Below are positions 57,001 to 64,000 of a stretch of 64,000 bases of DNA, piece after piece. The DNA is taken from positions 34,612,001 to 34,676,000 of the forward strand of contig NC_133400.1 of NCBI RefSeq assembly GCF_047511655.1. Reading direction: 5' to 3'. Position numbers and translations under genes: made by a program. Below the pieces are notes generated by a model. It was given only the letters and a program-made list of their open reading frames with translations, was not told where the DNA came from and made no database searches. The first letter of the stretch is position 1; the number at the start of each line of letters is the position of its first letter. Origin of the DNA: Castor canadensis. Taxonomy: Eukaryota; Chordata; Mammalia; Rodentia; Castoridae.

Positions 57001-57444
57001 GGAAGTGACACTCAGGGCCTGCTGTCCCTGATCTGCAGATGGAATTTCATGGTGGAGAAAAAGGAGGGTAATTTATTTGGTCCAATGAATGTAATACCTA
57101 ACACCACCCCAGACTTCAAAATTAAACTCAAATTGATCTGTCTTGCACCAGCCTAAATGCCACAGTCAGCTTTCACAGATGAGACACCTGAGGCTTCAGG
57201 AAGACCATGCTTGCCCAAGCTCTCCAGTAGAGTGTCTCAGTCGATGAGAATCCAAAGCTGCCCAGGAACTCACCCCATGGCTGAAGGTGATGGCGATGAG
57301 CGCAATGCAGGCAGCGACGGCCACCACAAGGAGCACGAGCAACAGTGGCCCATGCTGGCTGGTGAGCCGGTACTTCTCATAGAGTGTGGCCTGGTCCAGG
57401 CCCTCCTCGCCCTCGTTGAGGAAGTAGCGCCCCTTGGCTGGCAT
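35882..57444 (-). CDS. ADCY7: ADCY7, adenylyl cyclase type 7 (complete coding region, 25 coding exons)
   Basis: Twelve-pass plasma-membrane enzyme converting ATP to cAMP and pyrophosphate. From family knowledge it is a group II cyclase stimulated by Gs and Gbeta-gamma, and is prominent in blood and immune cells. The exons join into 1079 residues (human 1080). Layout: cytosolic N-terminus 1-33; first six membrane spans about 34-200; C1 catalytic domain with metal-binding Asp284 (ADIVGFT) and Asp328 (GDCYYC); variable C1b linker about 457-584; second six spans about 594-814, with N-glycosylation sequons at 701, 776 and 781; C2 domain with KIKTIGS (928-934), Asp1009 (YDIWG), Asn1016 and Arg1020, the adenine and transition-state residues. 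The ATG at 57444 has an in-frame TGA 36 bases upstream and A at -3. No frameshift or lost catalytic residue is seen. Tail-to-tail with BRD7. Confidence 0.98.
36209..36333 (-). CDS. ADCY7: ADCY7 coding exon 24
   Basis: 125 nt coding [20 protein letters not shown] then [14 protein letters not shown]. It contains Asp1009 (adenine contact), Asn1016 and Arg1020 of the C2 active site. Donor gtaaaa. Confidence 0.98.
36334..36990 (-). other. ADCY7: ADCY7 intron 23
   Basis: A 657-bp intron with one antisense dID SINE (36670-36748). Otherwise nothing recognisable. Confidence 0.75.
36670..36748 (-). repeat. dID SINE, antisense
   Basis: 'caggtttgaactcagggctt' and 'taagccacatctccagct'. Confidence 0.8.
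36991..37105 (-). CDS. ADCY7: ADCY7 coding exon 23
   Basis: 115 nt coding [20 protein letters not shown] and [18 protein letters not shown]. Part of C2. The acceptor is tcctgtag and the donor gtgagg. Confidence 0.97.
37106..37410 (-). other. ADCY7: ADCY7 intron 22, no recognisable content
   Basis: A 305-bp GC-rich intron without recognisable elements. Confidence 0.8.
37411..37515 (-). CDS. ADCY7: ADCY7 coding exon 22
   Basis: 105 nt (35 codons) coding [20 protein letters not shown] and [15 protein letters not shown]. The KIKTIGS loop binds adenine. Position 934 is Ser where C1 domains have the metal Asp, as expected for a C2 domain. Confidence 0.98.
37516..38027 (-). other. ADCY7: ADCY7 intron 21
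   Basis: A 512-bp intron with one ID-type SINE (37898-37972). Otherwise nothing recognisable. Confidence 0.75.
37898..37972 (-). repeat. ID-type SINE, antisense
   Basis: 'cagtgctggggttggagcca' and 'ctctaccactgagccacccc'. Confidence 0.8.
38028..38174 (-). CDS. ADCY7: ADCY7 coding exon 21
   Basis: 147 nt (49 codons) coding [20 protein letters not shown] and continuing to [11 protein letters not shown]. This is the start of the C2 cyclase fold, with the typical VMFASVPDF strand. Confidence 0.98.
38175..38732 (-). other. ADCY7: ADCY7 intron 20, no recognisable content
   Basis: A 558-bp intron. I see no repeat or other element. Confidence 0.75.
38733..38888 (-). CDS. ADCY7: ADCY7 coding exon 20
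   Basis: 156 nt (52 codons) coding [20 protein letters not shown] and [20 protein letters not shown]. Basic juxtamembrane and signalling-helix region after the last membrane span, leading into C2. Donor gtgtgt. Confidence 0.98.
39151..39241 (-). CDS. ADCY7: ADCY7 coding exon 19 with tandem acceptor
   Basis: 91 nt coding [20 protein letters not shown] and [10 protein letters not shown], the twelfth membrane span. The acceptor is CAG|CAG. Using the upstream AG starts the exon at 39244 and inserts one Ser in the extracellular loop. Confidence 0.95.
39242..39932 (-). other. ADCY7: ADCY7 intron 18, no recognisable content
   Basis: A 691-bp GC-rich intron. I see no repeat or other element apart from the tandem acceptor at its end. 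Confidence 0.75.
39933..40126 (-). CDS. ADCY7: ADCY7 coding exon 18
   Basis: 194 nt coding [40 protein letters not shown] and the extracellular loop [20 protein letters not shown]. It holds two membrane spans and sequons NLT (776) and NST (781). The DHHAHNP loop differs from human. Confidence 0.97.
40127..40977 (-). other. ADCY7: ADCY7 intron 17, no recognisable content
   Basis: An 851-bp GC-rich intron. I see no repeat or other element. Confidence 0.75.
40978..41076 (-). CDS. ADCY7: ADCY7 coding exon 17 (extracellular loop)
   Basis: 99 nt (33 codons) coding [20 protein letters not shown] and [13 protein letters not shown]. It keeps the NET glycosylation sequon (Asn701) but the flanking residues diverge strongly from human. 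The frame is fixed by exons 16 and 18. Confidence 0.93.
41077..41597 (-). other. ADCY7: ADCY7 intron 16, no recognisable content
   Basis: A 521-bp GC-rich intron with several G runs near 41190-41225. Nothing else recognisable. Confidence 0.7.
41598..41723 (-). CDS. ADCY7: ADCY7 coding exon 16
   Basis: 126 nt (42 codons) coding [20 protein letters not shown] then [20 protein letters not shown] and NL. Cytosolic loop plus a membrane span. Phase 0 at both ends. Confidence 0.97.
41982..42066 (-). CDS. ADCY7: ADCY7 coding exon 15
   Basis: 85 nt coding [20 protein letters not shown] and LCFATEFL, a membrane span of the second set. The preceding Arg codon is split. Confidence 0.97.
42067..43108 (-). 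other. ADCY7: ADCY7 intron 14
   Basis: A 1.04-kb intron with one antisense composite SINE (42340-42530), the last SINE seen before 57.87 kb. The rest shows nothing recognisable. Confidence 0.75.
42340..42530 (-). repeat. Composite B1-dID SINE, antisense
   Basis: 'actgggatttgaactcagag', 'ccactccaccagcccttttg' and 'cctgatcgctgcctcctgag'. Confidence 0.88.
43109..43206 (-). CDS. ADCY7: ADCY7 coding exon 14
   Basis: 98 nt coding [20 protein letters not shown] and [12 protein letters not shown], the first span of the second membrane set. Donor gtcagt. Confidence 0.97.
43207..44277 (-). other. ADCY7: ADCY7 intron 13, no recognisable content
   Basis: A 1.07-kb GC-rich intron. I see no repeat or other element. 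Confidence 0.75.
44278..44350 (-). CDS. ADCY7: ADCY7 coding exon 13
   Basis: 73 nt coding [20 protein letters not shown] and FERE, the C1b end just before the second membrane set. Phase 0 donor gtgagg. Confidence 0.97.
44468..44551 (-). CDS. ADCY7: ADCY7 coding exon 12
   Basis: 84 nt coding [20 protein letters not shown] and IEGLSST, an acidic, Ser-rich C1b segment. Arg codons are split at both borders. Confidence 0.97.
44998..45032 (-). CDS. ADCY7: ADCY7 coding exon 11 (35-nt microexon)
   Basis: 35 nt coding [11 protein letters not shown] plus two bases of Arg532. It has a cttcag acceptor and gtatgt donor. It is identified by its place between the GRRPK and SASPKG exons and by matching the human RRTPDR segment. 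Skipping it would shift the frame. Confidence 0.92.
45033..45346 (-). other. ADCY7: ADCY7 intron 10, no recognisable content
   Basis: A 314-bp intron. I see no repeat or other element. Confidence 0.75.
45347..45538 (-). CDS. ADCY7: ADCY7 coding exon 10 (C1b linker)
   Basis: 192 nt (64 codons) coding [40 protein letters not shown] and [14 protein letters not shown], ending GRRPK. Proline-rich and basic linker after C1a. Phase 0 at both ends. Confidence 0.97.
45539..48103 (-). other. ADCY7: ADCY7 intron 9, no recognisable content
   Basis: A 2.57-kb GC-rich intron without SINEs. Long open frames on both strands are composition-driven, with no family match I can recognise. Confidence 0.7.
48104..48236 (-). 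CDS. ADCY7: ADCY7 coding exon 9
   Basis: 133 nt coding [40 protein letters not shown] and IDPR, the C-terminal end of the C1a cyclase fold. Confidence 0.98.
48465..48623 (-). CDS. ADCY7: ADCY7 coding exon 8
   Basis: 159 nt coding [40 protein letters not shown] and [12 protein letters not shown]. It includes the C1 motif RVGIHSG and the dimer-interface residues. Confidence 0.98.
48624..49705 (-). other. ADCY7: ADCY7 intron 7, no recognisable content
   Basis: A 1.08-kb GC-rich intron. I see no repeat or other element. Confidence 0.75.
49706..49833 (-). CDS. ADCY7: ADCY7 coding exon 7 (second metal Asp)
   Basis: 128 nt coding [20 protein letters not shown] and [20 protein letters not shown], then AI. 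It contains Asp328, one of the two catalytic metal ligands. The Lys codon is split at gtaggc. Confidence 0.98.
50020..50460. repeat. Old mammalian interspersed repeat
   Basis: 'gtttgagcatctactgtata', 'gtaatatctgagcaaactcc', 'aaggccctgaggccaggaag' and 'ccagtatggccaaaatggag' follow a widespread mammalian repeat whose name I cannot give with confidence. Confidence 0.5.
51360..51442 (+). repeat. G-rich block with imperfect duplication
   Basis: cgggggcggggcggggggg followed by two copies of ggggctgtgtccagggg. Confidence 0.7.
52440..52551 (-). CDS. ADCY7: ADCY7 coding exon 6 (first metal Asp)
   Basis: 112 nt coding [20 protein letters not shown] and [17 protein letters not shown]. It contains Asp284, a catalytic metal ligand. 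The split Ser codon joins exon 5. Confidence 0.98.
52552..53759 (-). other. ADCY7: ADCY7 intron 5 with minisatellite
   Basis: A 1.2-kb intron dominated by the 14-copy minisatellite at 52811-53187. The 53190-53759 part shows nothing recognisable. Confidence 0.8.
52811..53187. repeat. 14-copy minisatellite in ADCY7 intron 5
   Basis: The unit is gttagatgccacccccgcct plus a variable run of C, about 24-31 bp, repeated 14 times by count. The core is nearly invariant; the last two copies carry T variants (cccctgc). The minus (ADCY7 sense) strand is G-rich with runs of five or more G. Confidence 0.97.
53760..53908 (-). CDS. ADCY7: ADCY7 coding exon 5
   Basis: 149 nt coding [40 protein letters not shown] and LYVKRHQNV. 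Linker from membrane to C1. HHAPDNN replaces the human RCMPDNN. Confidence 0.97.
53909..54224 (-). other. ADCY7: ADCY7 intron 4, no recognisable content
   Basis: A 316-bp intron. I see no repeat or other element. Confidence 0.75.
54225..54374 (-). CDS. ADCY7: ADCY7 coding exon 4
   Basis: 150 nt (50 codons) coding [40 protein letters not shown] and [10 protein letters not shown]. The last span of the first set, followed by the basic signalling helix. Phase 0 at both ends. Confidence 0.98.
54375..54837 (-). other. ADCY7: ADCY7 intron 3, no recognisable content
   Basis: A 463-bp GC-rich intron. I see no repeat or other element. Confidence 0.75.
54838..54999 (-). CDS. ADCY7: ADCY7 coding exon 3
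   Basis: 162 nt (54 codons) coding [20 protein letters not shown] and then [20 protein letters not shown], ending VELQ. Two membrane spans. Confidence 0.98.
55000..55886 (-). other. ADCY7: ADCY7 intron 2, no recognisable content
   Basis: An 887-bp intron. I see no repeat or other element. Confidence 0.75.
55887..56090 (-). CDS. ADCY7: ADCY7 coding exon 2
   Basis: 204 nt (68 codons) coding [20 protein letters not shown] and [20 protein letters not shown], ending VACAWEQ. Membrane spans 2-3. Phase 0 at both ends. Confidence 0.98.
56091..57273 (-). other. ADCY7: ADCY7 intron 1 of the coding region
   Basis: A 1.18-kb GC-rich intron with an unusual AT-rich patch at about 56765-56815 (repeated ttaattaa-like motifs). 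No repeat family is recognised. Confidence 0.7.
57274..57444 (-). CDS. ADCY7: ADCY7 coding exon 1 (start codon)
   Basis: 171 nt (57 codons) from ATG, coding [32 protein letters not shown] and the first membrane span. A TGA lies in frame 36 bases upstream with no ATG between, so this is the start for this frame. The gagg-ATG context has A at -3. Donor gtgagt. Confidence 0.97.
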
Positions 57445-57505
57445 CCTCCTCTCCAGCACCCTGGCCCAGCAGCCCACTCAGGAGCCCCCGCAGTCTGGGG
57501 GTCAT
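57377..57505 (-). promoter_or_regulatory. Candidate upstream ORF overlapping the ADCY7 start
   Basis: An ATG at 57505-57503 opens a 42-codon frame that passes through the ADCY7 start in another frame and stops at TGA 57379-57377. The uATG context is poor (C at -3). It matters only if this sequence is in the mature leader. A cccacag acceptor at about 57530-57526 would place it there. Confidence 0.4.
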
Positions 57506-57871
57506 CTGTCTGCCGACGCCCTCCTCTGTGGGCCTAGGCCTCTGGCTTCTCCAGAGCTGGCATGTGGGGCTGGGCAGGGGCCCCTGGGGCCTGCAGCATC
57601 ATGGGTAATGAGGCCGCACTGTTCCAGTCACCAGGCCTTTCTCACTCCACTGCCAGAGTCTTCCTGGGCATCCAGGATGGTCTGACTAGACATGTGAGTT
57701 CTCAGCTCTGTGGAGACAAAGTAGACCAGGGACTTGATGACAGTTGGCCAAGTCAGGAAAGGGGGAGAGCAGGGCCACTTGAGGCCTCTCTAGAATCGCG
57801 CTGTCCCATGGTAGCCACTAGCAACACATGGCTATTTACAGTGAATTCAAATTAACAATAAAACTATGAAC

Positions 57872-58093
57872 TGGCACTGGTGGGTCACACCTGTAATCCT
57901 AGCTACTCAGGAGGCAGAGATCAGGAGGATCAAAGTTCAAAGCCAGGCCTAGGCAGATAGTTCTTGAGACCCTATCTCAAAAAAAAACATCACAAAAAAG
58001 GGCTGGTGGAGTGGCTCAAGTGATAGAGTACCTGCCTAGAGTGCCTGTAAGGCCCTAAGTTCAAAACCCAGTACCATCCAAAAAAAAAAAAAG
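57872..58093 (+). repeat. Composite B1-dID SINE
   Basis: 'cctagctactcaggaggcag', 'gagtggctcaagtgatagag' and an A tail. Confidence 0.9.
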
Positions 58094-58095
58094 AG

Positions 58096-58280
58096 ATTGC
58101 AGTTTAAGGATAGCCTTGGCAAATAGTTCACAAGACTACATCCCCACCCCCCCAAAATAATAATAAACAGAGCAAAATGGACTGGAGGTGTGGCTCAGAT
58201 AGTAGAGCACTTGCTTTACAAGTGTAAGTTCAAAGCCCAGTCCCAAAATAAATAAACAAACAAACAAACAAATAAATAAA
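58096..58280 (+). repeat. Truncated composite SINE
   Basis: 'aggtgtggctcagatagtag' and 'agttcaaagcccagtcccaa', with an (AAAC/AAAT)n tail. Confidence 0.8.
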
Positions 58281-58282
58281 AC

Positions 58283-58379
58283 ACATCTATATCCCATCAC
58301 TTGGGACACTGAGGCAGGAGGATCCCAGGTTCAAATCTAGCCTGGGCTGCATAGTGAGACTTTGTCTCAAAAAAAACAG
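58283..58379 (+). repeat. Truncated B1-type SINE
   Basis: 'gacactgaggcaggaggatc' and 'atctagcctgggctgcatag', with an A tail. Confidence 0.85.
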
Positions 58380-58944
58380 GCCAACAGACAGATAGATAGA
58401 CAGCTAGATATAGTAAAAAGAAAAATTCAGTCCCTCAGTCACACAAGTCACTTTCCCAGGGCTCCACAGCCACAATGGCTGGTGACTACTGCAGTGGATG
58501 GTGTAGACATGCAACCGGCACATGCGTGTTCTCGCTGCTGTCTGGGCCAGGGAGGCCGAGGGGGCACAGGCTCAGCCCCGATTCCCTCTTCAACCAGGGC
58601 ACCCCTGCGTCTGTGTTACCTTAGATCTCCACAAGAGACTGTGTTTTCTCAAAAGGACCCACCAATACAAACTTCAGAAATTTGCAAGCCCAGCTTCCCA
58701 GAAAAGGAAGCTGAGTCTCAGACAGGGAACGTGGGACCCTTTGTGGCAGCTGGGAGCAGACTCCAGGATTGTGATGCTCAACCAGACAGGCTCCCTCTCT
58801 CCTGAGCACTCTTCATTCATCAGTGCATTCATTTATTCTTAAAAGGCTGTAGCCTGCCAACCCAGCTACACCTCCTGTGTAACAGACCCTCTCTCTCCCA
58901 GTCTCCAGAGGGAGTGAGTAAGCCCTGTGCATCCTTGGACACAG

Positions 58945-58994
58945 TAGCTGGGGCTGGGGCTGCGGCTGGGTCTGGGGCTGGGGCTGGGGCTGGG
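58945..58994 (+). repeat. (GGGGCT)n hexamer repeat
   Basis: About eight imperfect copies of ctgggg in a row. Four or more GGG runs are on the + strand. Confidence 0.85.
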
Positions 58995-60210
58995 AGCCAC
59001 TGACATCTTTCCAGCAGGAGCTTTGTGTTAAGGGAGCAGCCTTGGGCTAAGCATCAAAACTGACATCCTCCAGCCTACCTGAAATTGGAACCAGGACAGA
59101 GCAGGTGGCAGAGGGCAAGCAAGCTGTAAGACACGGGAAGGCTCAGGGAGGTCTCAAAGGCACAAACAGCCAGCCACCAGCAGCAAAAGAGCAGGACAGC
59201 AGAGGCCCCAAGGCTGAAAGCAGCCCCCACCCCCACACACACACGGTTCCCCACAATGCCCACTGCTGTGAGGTCACTGGGCTATCTTGGATATAGGATC
59301 CGCCACAGGCTCTACCTGAGAAGCCCAGGGAGGTAAGAGCACATATTTGGGCCATGTGCCCGGGACTTGGCTCCTGTGCCCAGAAAGACATCTCACCAGG
59401 GCCACTCTTCACAGGGCTGCCCATATGCCCAAAGCATTCAGATAGCTGTAAGTCTAATTTCTATGCAAATAATAATTTCTACATGTTGGCAGCTAACTTT
59501 AAATTTTTAAGTGGTGCAGCCCACCAGCTTAAAAATCTAAACTAGTCAGTCTTTATTCCACAGCAGGCATGTTCTGAGCACCAAGAATATATGCCTAGTC
59601 CCATACTGTGGGACTTGCAAAACAAGATAAGGCCCCTTCCCTGAGTAGTGCCCAAGCCAGGGTGCTAAATAGCACTTTCCACGAACTACAGCATCCGTCA
59701 CACCAGGTTCGTTCGCGCGCGTCTACATAATCTGATGTGGAACCAAGAGGCAGAGTTACTTGCCTGCAGTCACATGGCTCGGCTGCTTGGTAGAAAGGCT
59801 GGGATTCAAACCAAGTCTGCAAGCTCCCAACCCAGCTCTAGGACCCAGGTTTCCCCAATGAGAGCCCAAGGGACCAAACCAGATGCCACAAGAACACACA
59901 CAGCAACCCTGCCCACCACTGTGGCCTGGTGCCAAACACCAGCACACTGGGATTGCCAGGTTAGGAAATCCCAAACACCAAGAGCCTGGGACAACTCTGC
60001 ATAGCTGCTCCATCCTCCAGGTAAAGCCTGAGACCACAGCTGCAGGCCACCAGGGTGCATGTTTGCAAGGGTGAAGATGTGCACTCACTTCTCATCCCAG
60101 ACACTAACCTGCCCTCCAGGCACACAGAGCCAGGGCAGTCAGCACACAGGCAGGAGCCACGGGCTCCTGAGAGCCTGTAGGGCCCACTCCTCTTTGAGAG
60201 CTAATTAGGC

Positions 60211-60242
60211 CACTTCCTGGGCAACAGTGGGAAAGGAAGTGG
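60211..60242. promoter_or_regulatory. Inverted pair of ETS/PU.1-like motifs
   Basis: CACTTCCTG at 60211-60219 and AAAGGAAGTGG at 60232-60242 are opposed GGAA-core sites. ADCY7 is strong in blood cells, so PU.1/ETS control is plausible. Such motifs are common by chance. Confidence 0.25.
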
Positions 60243-60567
60243 ACTGTGGACAGCACTGGGCACAGGGATTTGACCTCAAGAAACCTCATCCAGCTCCTGC
60301 AACAGCCAGGCAGTGCAAGGCGGGGCTGGCCTGGGAGGAAATACTGCATGTCCACTGCTGGAGAAGGATCTGAGGACTACCTTGATGGGCACTTCCCCAG
60401 GCCAGCTCCTCCCTAGGAGCCAGTCCCAAAGCCAGATTCAGAGCCATCTGTCAGGGCAGATTTCACAGCCCCTCTGATGATCACCAGCCATCTTCCAGCC
60501 AGCTGGTAACTAGGAAGACCCCAATGGGGCAGGGTCACATCTGCCAGAGGTGACCCTGCAGCCTCTC

Positions 60568-60618
60568 TTGCACACCTTGGTGGCTTGCACACCTTGGTGG
60601 CTTGCACACCTTGATGAC
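60568..60618 (+). repeat. Three-copy 17-bp tandem repeat
   Basis: cttgcacaccttggtgg repeated three times; the third copy ends ttgatga. Confidence 0.85.
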
Positions 60619-63600
60619 AGCACTCATCAGCTCACAGGTGGCTTCTCTGTCACTGTCCTGCAGCAAGTCCTACCTTTTGTCAAGCCAAGCCACACCTCCC
60701 TGCTACTCTCTGAGCCCCACCTCACTGTTCCTGTCTGAACTCCAATCAGAGCCCCTTTGTCTGGGGGGACTGCAGTCCCAGAAGTCCCTCACTGCCCTCA
60801 TCCTTATGGCCCGCTGCTGGGGTGAGTAGCTTTATTCTATGGGAAAGGAACCTGTCATGGTCCAGGTGCGAGGAGGGTATTGCCTGCTTCTCCTGGGCAA
60901 CTCTTGGTCCCATGACTCAAGGTTGTGTGGGTAGTCAACACAGTCCCTCCCCAGCCCGTTACCAAAATCATCATTCAGTGAGAATCTTCTTTGGGGCATT
61001 TGCTACTCCAGGGGAAGAGTAGCTGGCTGACCACCCCTGAGCTACTGTAGGAAACAGCCCATATACAATGGCAGCTACCATAGACAACTAGAGACAGAGC
61101 CCTAGCAATGTCCCCCAGGGAGCTGGACCCAGCCATGCCTGAAGCATAAGAAACCTAGGGATATTTCAGTCCTGCAGGTGATACCCCTTTCAGCTCAAGC
61201 CAGCTGCAGTTCTGTCAATTGCAGTGGGGAGTCCCAAGGTCCATACGAGACCTCCTTATCCAGCTTGTTAACTCCAGAAAGGGTTCACCGCCCCTCCATG
61301 GGTGCAGAGTGGAGGGCAAGGGTCCTACTTAGCACAGGGTGAAAACAGACCCTGCAGGCAGCCAGGGAGGGAAGATGGGCCAGGGAGGGGACACCTTCCA
61401 CTCACCCCTACTCATACCTCTGTCACCACATCGGGGTTCACACCTCTTCCTGCTTGTCACCCTCACAGTGTTGACATCCCGAAAGTTCATAACATCTCAA
61501 AACTTTCTTGTCCTTCCTACAAGAAGGCATAGAAAGAGCGATGGGCAAGAGGGAAGAGCTCTAAGGAGCCCATCAAGGCCCCACTCCGCCCTGCAGGAGC
61601 AAGTGCCTCCCTTCCAGGAAGCCCTGAGCCACCCCCACCTTCCTCTCCCTTCCCACCTCCCAGGCAGGGCTGTGGTCTCCTCCACACTGGCGGCTGCACC
61701 CAGACTCCACAGCAGGGGTCCCAGGGAGCTGGAGGCTAGGGCTCCACAGGATGGCTGAGGACCTGTCCCAGGGTGTTCAGGGGACCCTTCCTCACTGGAA
61801 GCAGCTGACCTGGCAGCACCTGGGGCCCCCCACCCTCAGCGGGGGCAGTGTGCTCTGGACTCCCAGTTGTCATTGTTGAGGTAGGGCACCCACTTCCTCC
61901 TCAAACCCAGAGCAAGAGCCCAGCAGCACTGGAACTGCAGAGGGCCTAGCTGGTGGCCTCAGAAAAGGGAAGTGGGGGCCTTGAGGCTAAGAGACCCACA
62001 GACCTGCGGGAAGAAAGGCCCCAGGAGGTCCCATCAGGCCCTGGCCCTGTCCGGCCCACCTGGCAACTCACTGCTGCAGCCCAAACCCACAAGCAGCTGA
62101 ATCCCTGGGGATCAGGTCACCACCCTAGGCAGCTTCCTAGTCTGCTGAGAGAACCCCTGAGCCCCATGCAGGTGCCACCAGCAGCCATGGGGCCTAGGAA
62201 AACTTGGGGACCAAGAATTCCCATCCTGCTGGCCTCTGCCCTTGTGCCTCCCTCTACTGCTAGCCCTGACCCCAGAGTCCTTCAGGGGACTCTGCTCCCT
62301 CTGCTCCTGTCAATCAATCCTCTCCCAGGAGGCCCTGCTCCAAGGCCTTCACAGACTCCTGTCCAGCAGACATGAGGAGGACTCTAGCACCTCCTCCCCC
62401 AAGATGCACCCAGTATACCTAAGGGTCCATTTGCCCACAGCTGGCCCTGGCAAGTTCCTGTGAAGTGAAGGCTGCAGCAGAGGGGGTAGGGAGCAGGCAG
62501 GCCCAAGTGTGCAAGGGTGCAGAGGGTGGGTAGATGGGCAGCAGGCAGAGGAGGAGGGCAGGGGAAAGTGCTGCCCTCGGGGGACTGGTAGCACCTGCCA
62601 CATCAACACACCTCTCCCAAGAGTTGGGGGGAGGGTCCACCCCAATTCCTCACCACTGGTCACAGAAGTGACAGTGTCACCTCACACTTGACCTTGGTTT
62701 CCTCACTGGTAAACTGGGGTGCAGATGACCACAGTCTATAATCACAAAGCTGTGCAGGAGCCCAGAGAGAAGGCTCAGTACCAGACAGATGGAGGAAACC
62801 ATGGGGTCACAGCCCGGCCATGGAGCCCAACCTGGAAAGATAGGGATGGCAGGAGCAGGCTCCCCCAGGGTCTCCACTGTCTCCCATCTCCTATGCAGGT
62901 GGTCTTGAGCCACACCTCCAGCCCTCACATCCTCTGATGGTAGCCCGCAAAGCCCATATCCCCAGTCAGGGACTCCATACATCCTGCAGTGCTCCCCAGA
63001 TCACAGCCCTGGGTCCAGAGACCTGCTTGCCAGTCACCAACCTGTGACCCTGGTCAACGCTTTTGCCCTATCGGGGCCTCGGTTTCTCCTTGCAAAGGAG
63101 CAGGGTGTCAGGCATGTGAGGCCCAGATCCAGGCAAGGCTTGGCTGGGCGGAGGGCTTCTTTTCACTCTCTCAGTGAAAAGCAGAAGGGATGAGGATAGA
63201 CCAAAGGCAAAAGACTGAGGGTTATCACTGAATCCCCAGAACAATACTAGGGGTGAGGGAGAGAGTAGTCCTTCACACCTGAAATCCCCCTATTACTTCA
63301 TTCTTCAGGCTAAGCAGGACCCTCGTCAGTCTCTCCTTTAAAATACAACTGACAAATCTGGTTGCCTTTTCTCCTGCTAATTCTAGTGTGGGTTGGTGGA
63401 GTCCCCAGGATAGGTCACCATTCACTCACTTATCTTCAAGCCTTCCCTCAAGAGGTGAGAACATCTGTGCCAGGCCAGGAGGAAGTTGCTCCTGCTGGTG
63501 CAAGATCCCAGCAGGCAGAGGTCCCTCCCCTCCCAGTGTCTTCTAGGACTGCATACAGCTGTGTCTGGACAACAGTGCTTATTAGCCAACTGACCAATCG

Positions 63601-64000
63601 ACCAGGCTCTGGGCTGAAGGAACACTGGTGGTTTTTTTTATCACTCTTGCCCCAAACTCCCCATTCTTGATTCATTTCTTTAAGCGCTGCTCTCCTTCCC
63701 CCCAGCTTTGGAATGGAAACACTTTCACACCCACGTTGGACAGATTTTTCCCTTTTCTCTTGATAAGGAAGAACAGAAAGGGGAAGTCTAGCTGACCTCA
63801 GGGACCTCAGAAGGCTGCTTGATGACATGCTTTGCCCAGAGCCCCACCCAGACAATGGGTCCAATGGTGACAGCAAGGATGAAGGGCACTGGAAGGTGGA
63901 GAGGAGCCCCTACTTCCCTCGTACCTGGGAGAGCCTTAACTCCCATGTTGCAAGTCACCTGTTTTAAAAGGCGAGAGAGCCCTAAGGACAGAGCCAGCCA

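Larger units (their letters stand above)
57445..64000 (-). other. ADCY7 5' leader, intron or upstream region
   Basis: Plausible 3' splice sites just upstream of the ATG (for example cccacag at about 57530) suggest a spliced 5' leader, so much of this may be an intron. SINEs lie at 57872-58379, and small tandem repeats at 58945-58994 and 60568-60618. An inverted pair of ETS-type motifs lies at about 60211-60242. Otherwise 58400-64000 is moderately GC-rich with no recognised exon, CpG island or gene. Confidence 0.55.

Noticed and set aside
57445..57477. Longer ADCY7 N-terminus starting 11 codons earlier
   Set aside because: The codon there is GTG with a TGA immediately before it; the MPAKG ATG matches the known ADCY7 N-terminus.
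63448..63876. 142-codon open frame on - upstream of ADCY7
   Set aside because: Low-complexity Ser/Leu-rich translation without recognised domain, no matching splice context; no evidence of a gene.

Overview
This window is nuclear DNA from a placental mammal. Vertebrate exon/intron structure with GT-AG introns is visible throughout, together with ancient MIR and L2 repeats, L1 copies and many SINEs. The SINEs pair a 7SL-derived B1-like monomer with a tRNA-derived ID-like monomer (B1-dID type), which points to a rodent. Their exact form (tail '...GTTCAAACCCCAGTACCACC') recalls beaver (Castor) most closely, but that species call is inference from memory and was not searched.

Two protein-coding genes lie tail to tail, as in the human 16q12 region. 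BRD7 is on the + strand. The window opens inside one of its introns, so the N-terminal exons (about 85 codons) lie upstream. Fifteen coding exons from 7664 to 31897 give 566 residues through the natural stop, including the whole bromodomain. ADCY7 is on the - strand and its coding region is complete: 25 coding exons between 57444 (ATG) and 35882 (TGA) give 1079 residues with every reading frame joining cleanly. The two stop codons are 3,984 bp apart. The space between holds the 3' UTRs, a few SINEs and polyadenylation signals on both strands. The 57445-64000 stretch is ADCY7 5' leader, intron or upstream sequence with SINEs and small tandem repeats but no recognisable further gene.

The two halves differ in character. 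The BRD7 half (1 to about 34 kb) is AT-rich with long introns packed with SINEs and three young L1 3' ends. The ADCY7 half is GC-rich with short introns and almost no SINEs between 42.5 and 57.9 kb. It contains a 14-copy C-rich (G-rich on the sense strand) minisatellite inside an ADCY7 intron.

The two proteins do not form one pathway. BRD7 is an acetyl-lysine reader of the PBAF SWI/SNF complex in the nucleus. ADCY7 is a twelve-pass membrane adenylyl cyclase making cAMP downstream of G proteins. I saw no undescribed gene system. The observations most worth following are: inverted young L1 copies around two BRD7 exons; two NAGNAG acceptors, one in each gene; a possible upstream ORF overlapping the ADCY7 start; the intronic G-rich minisatellite; and a repeated unit joining an unidentified head to an ID-like tail.
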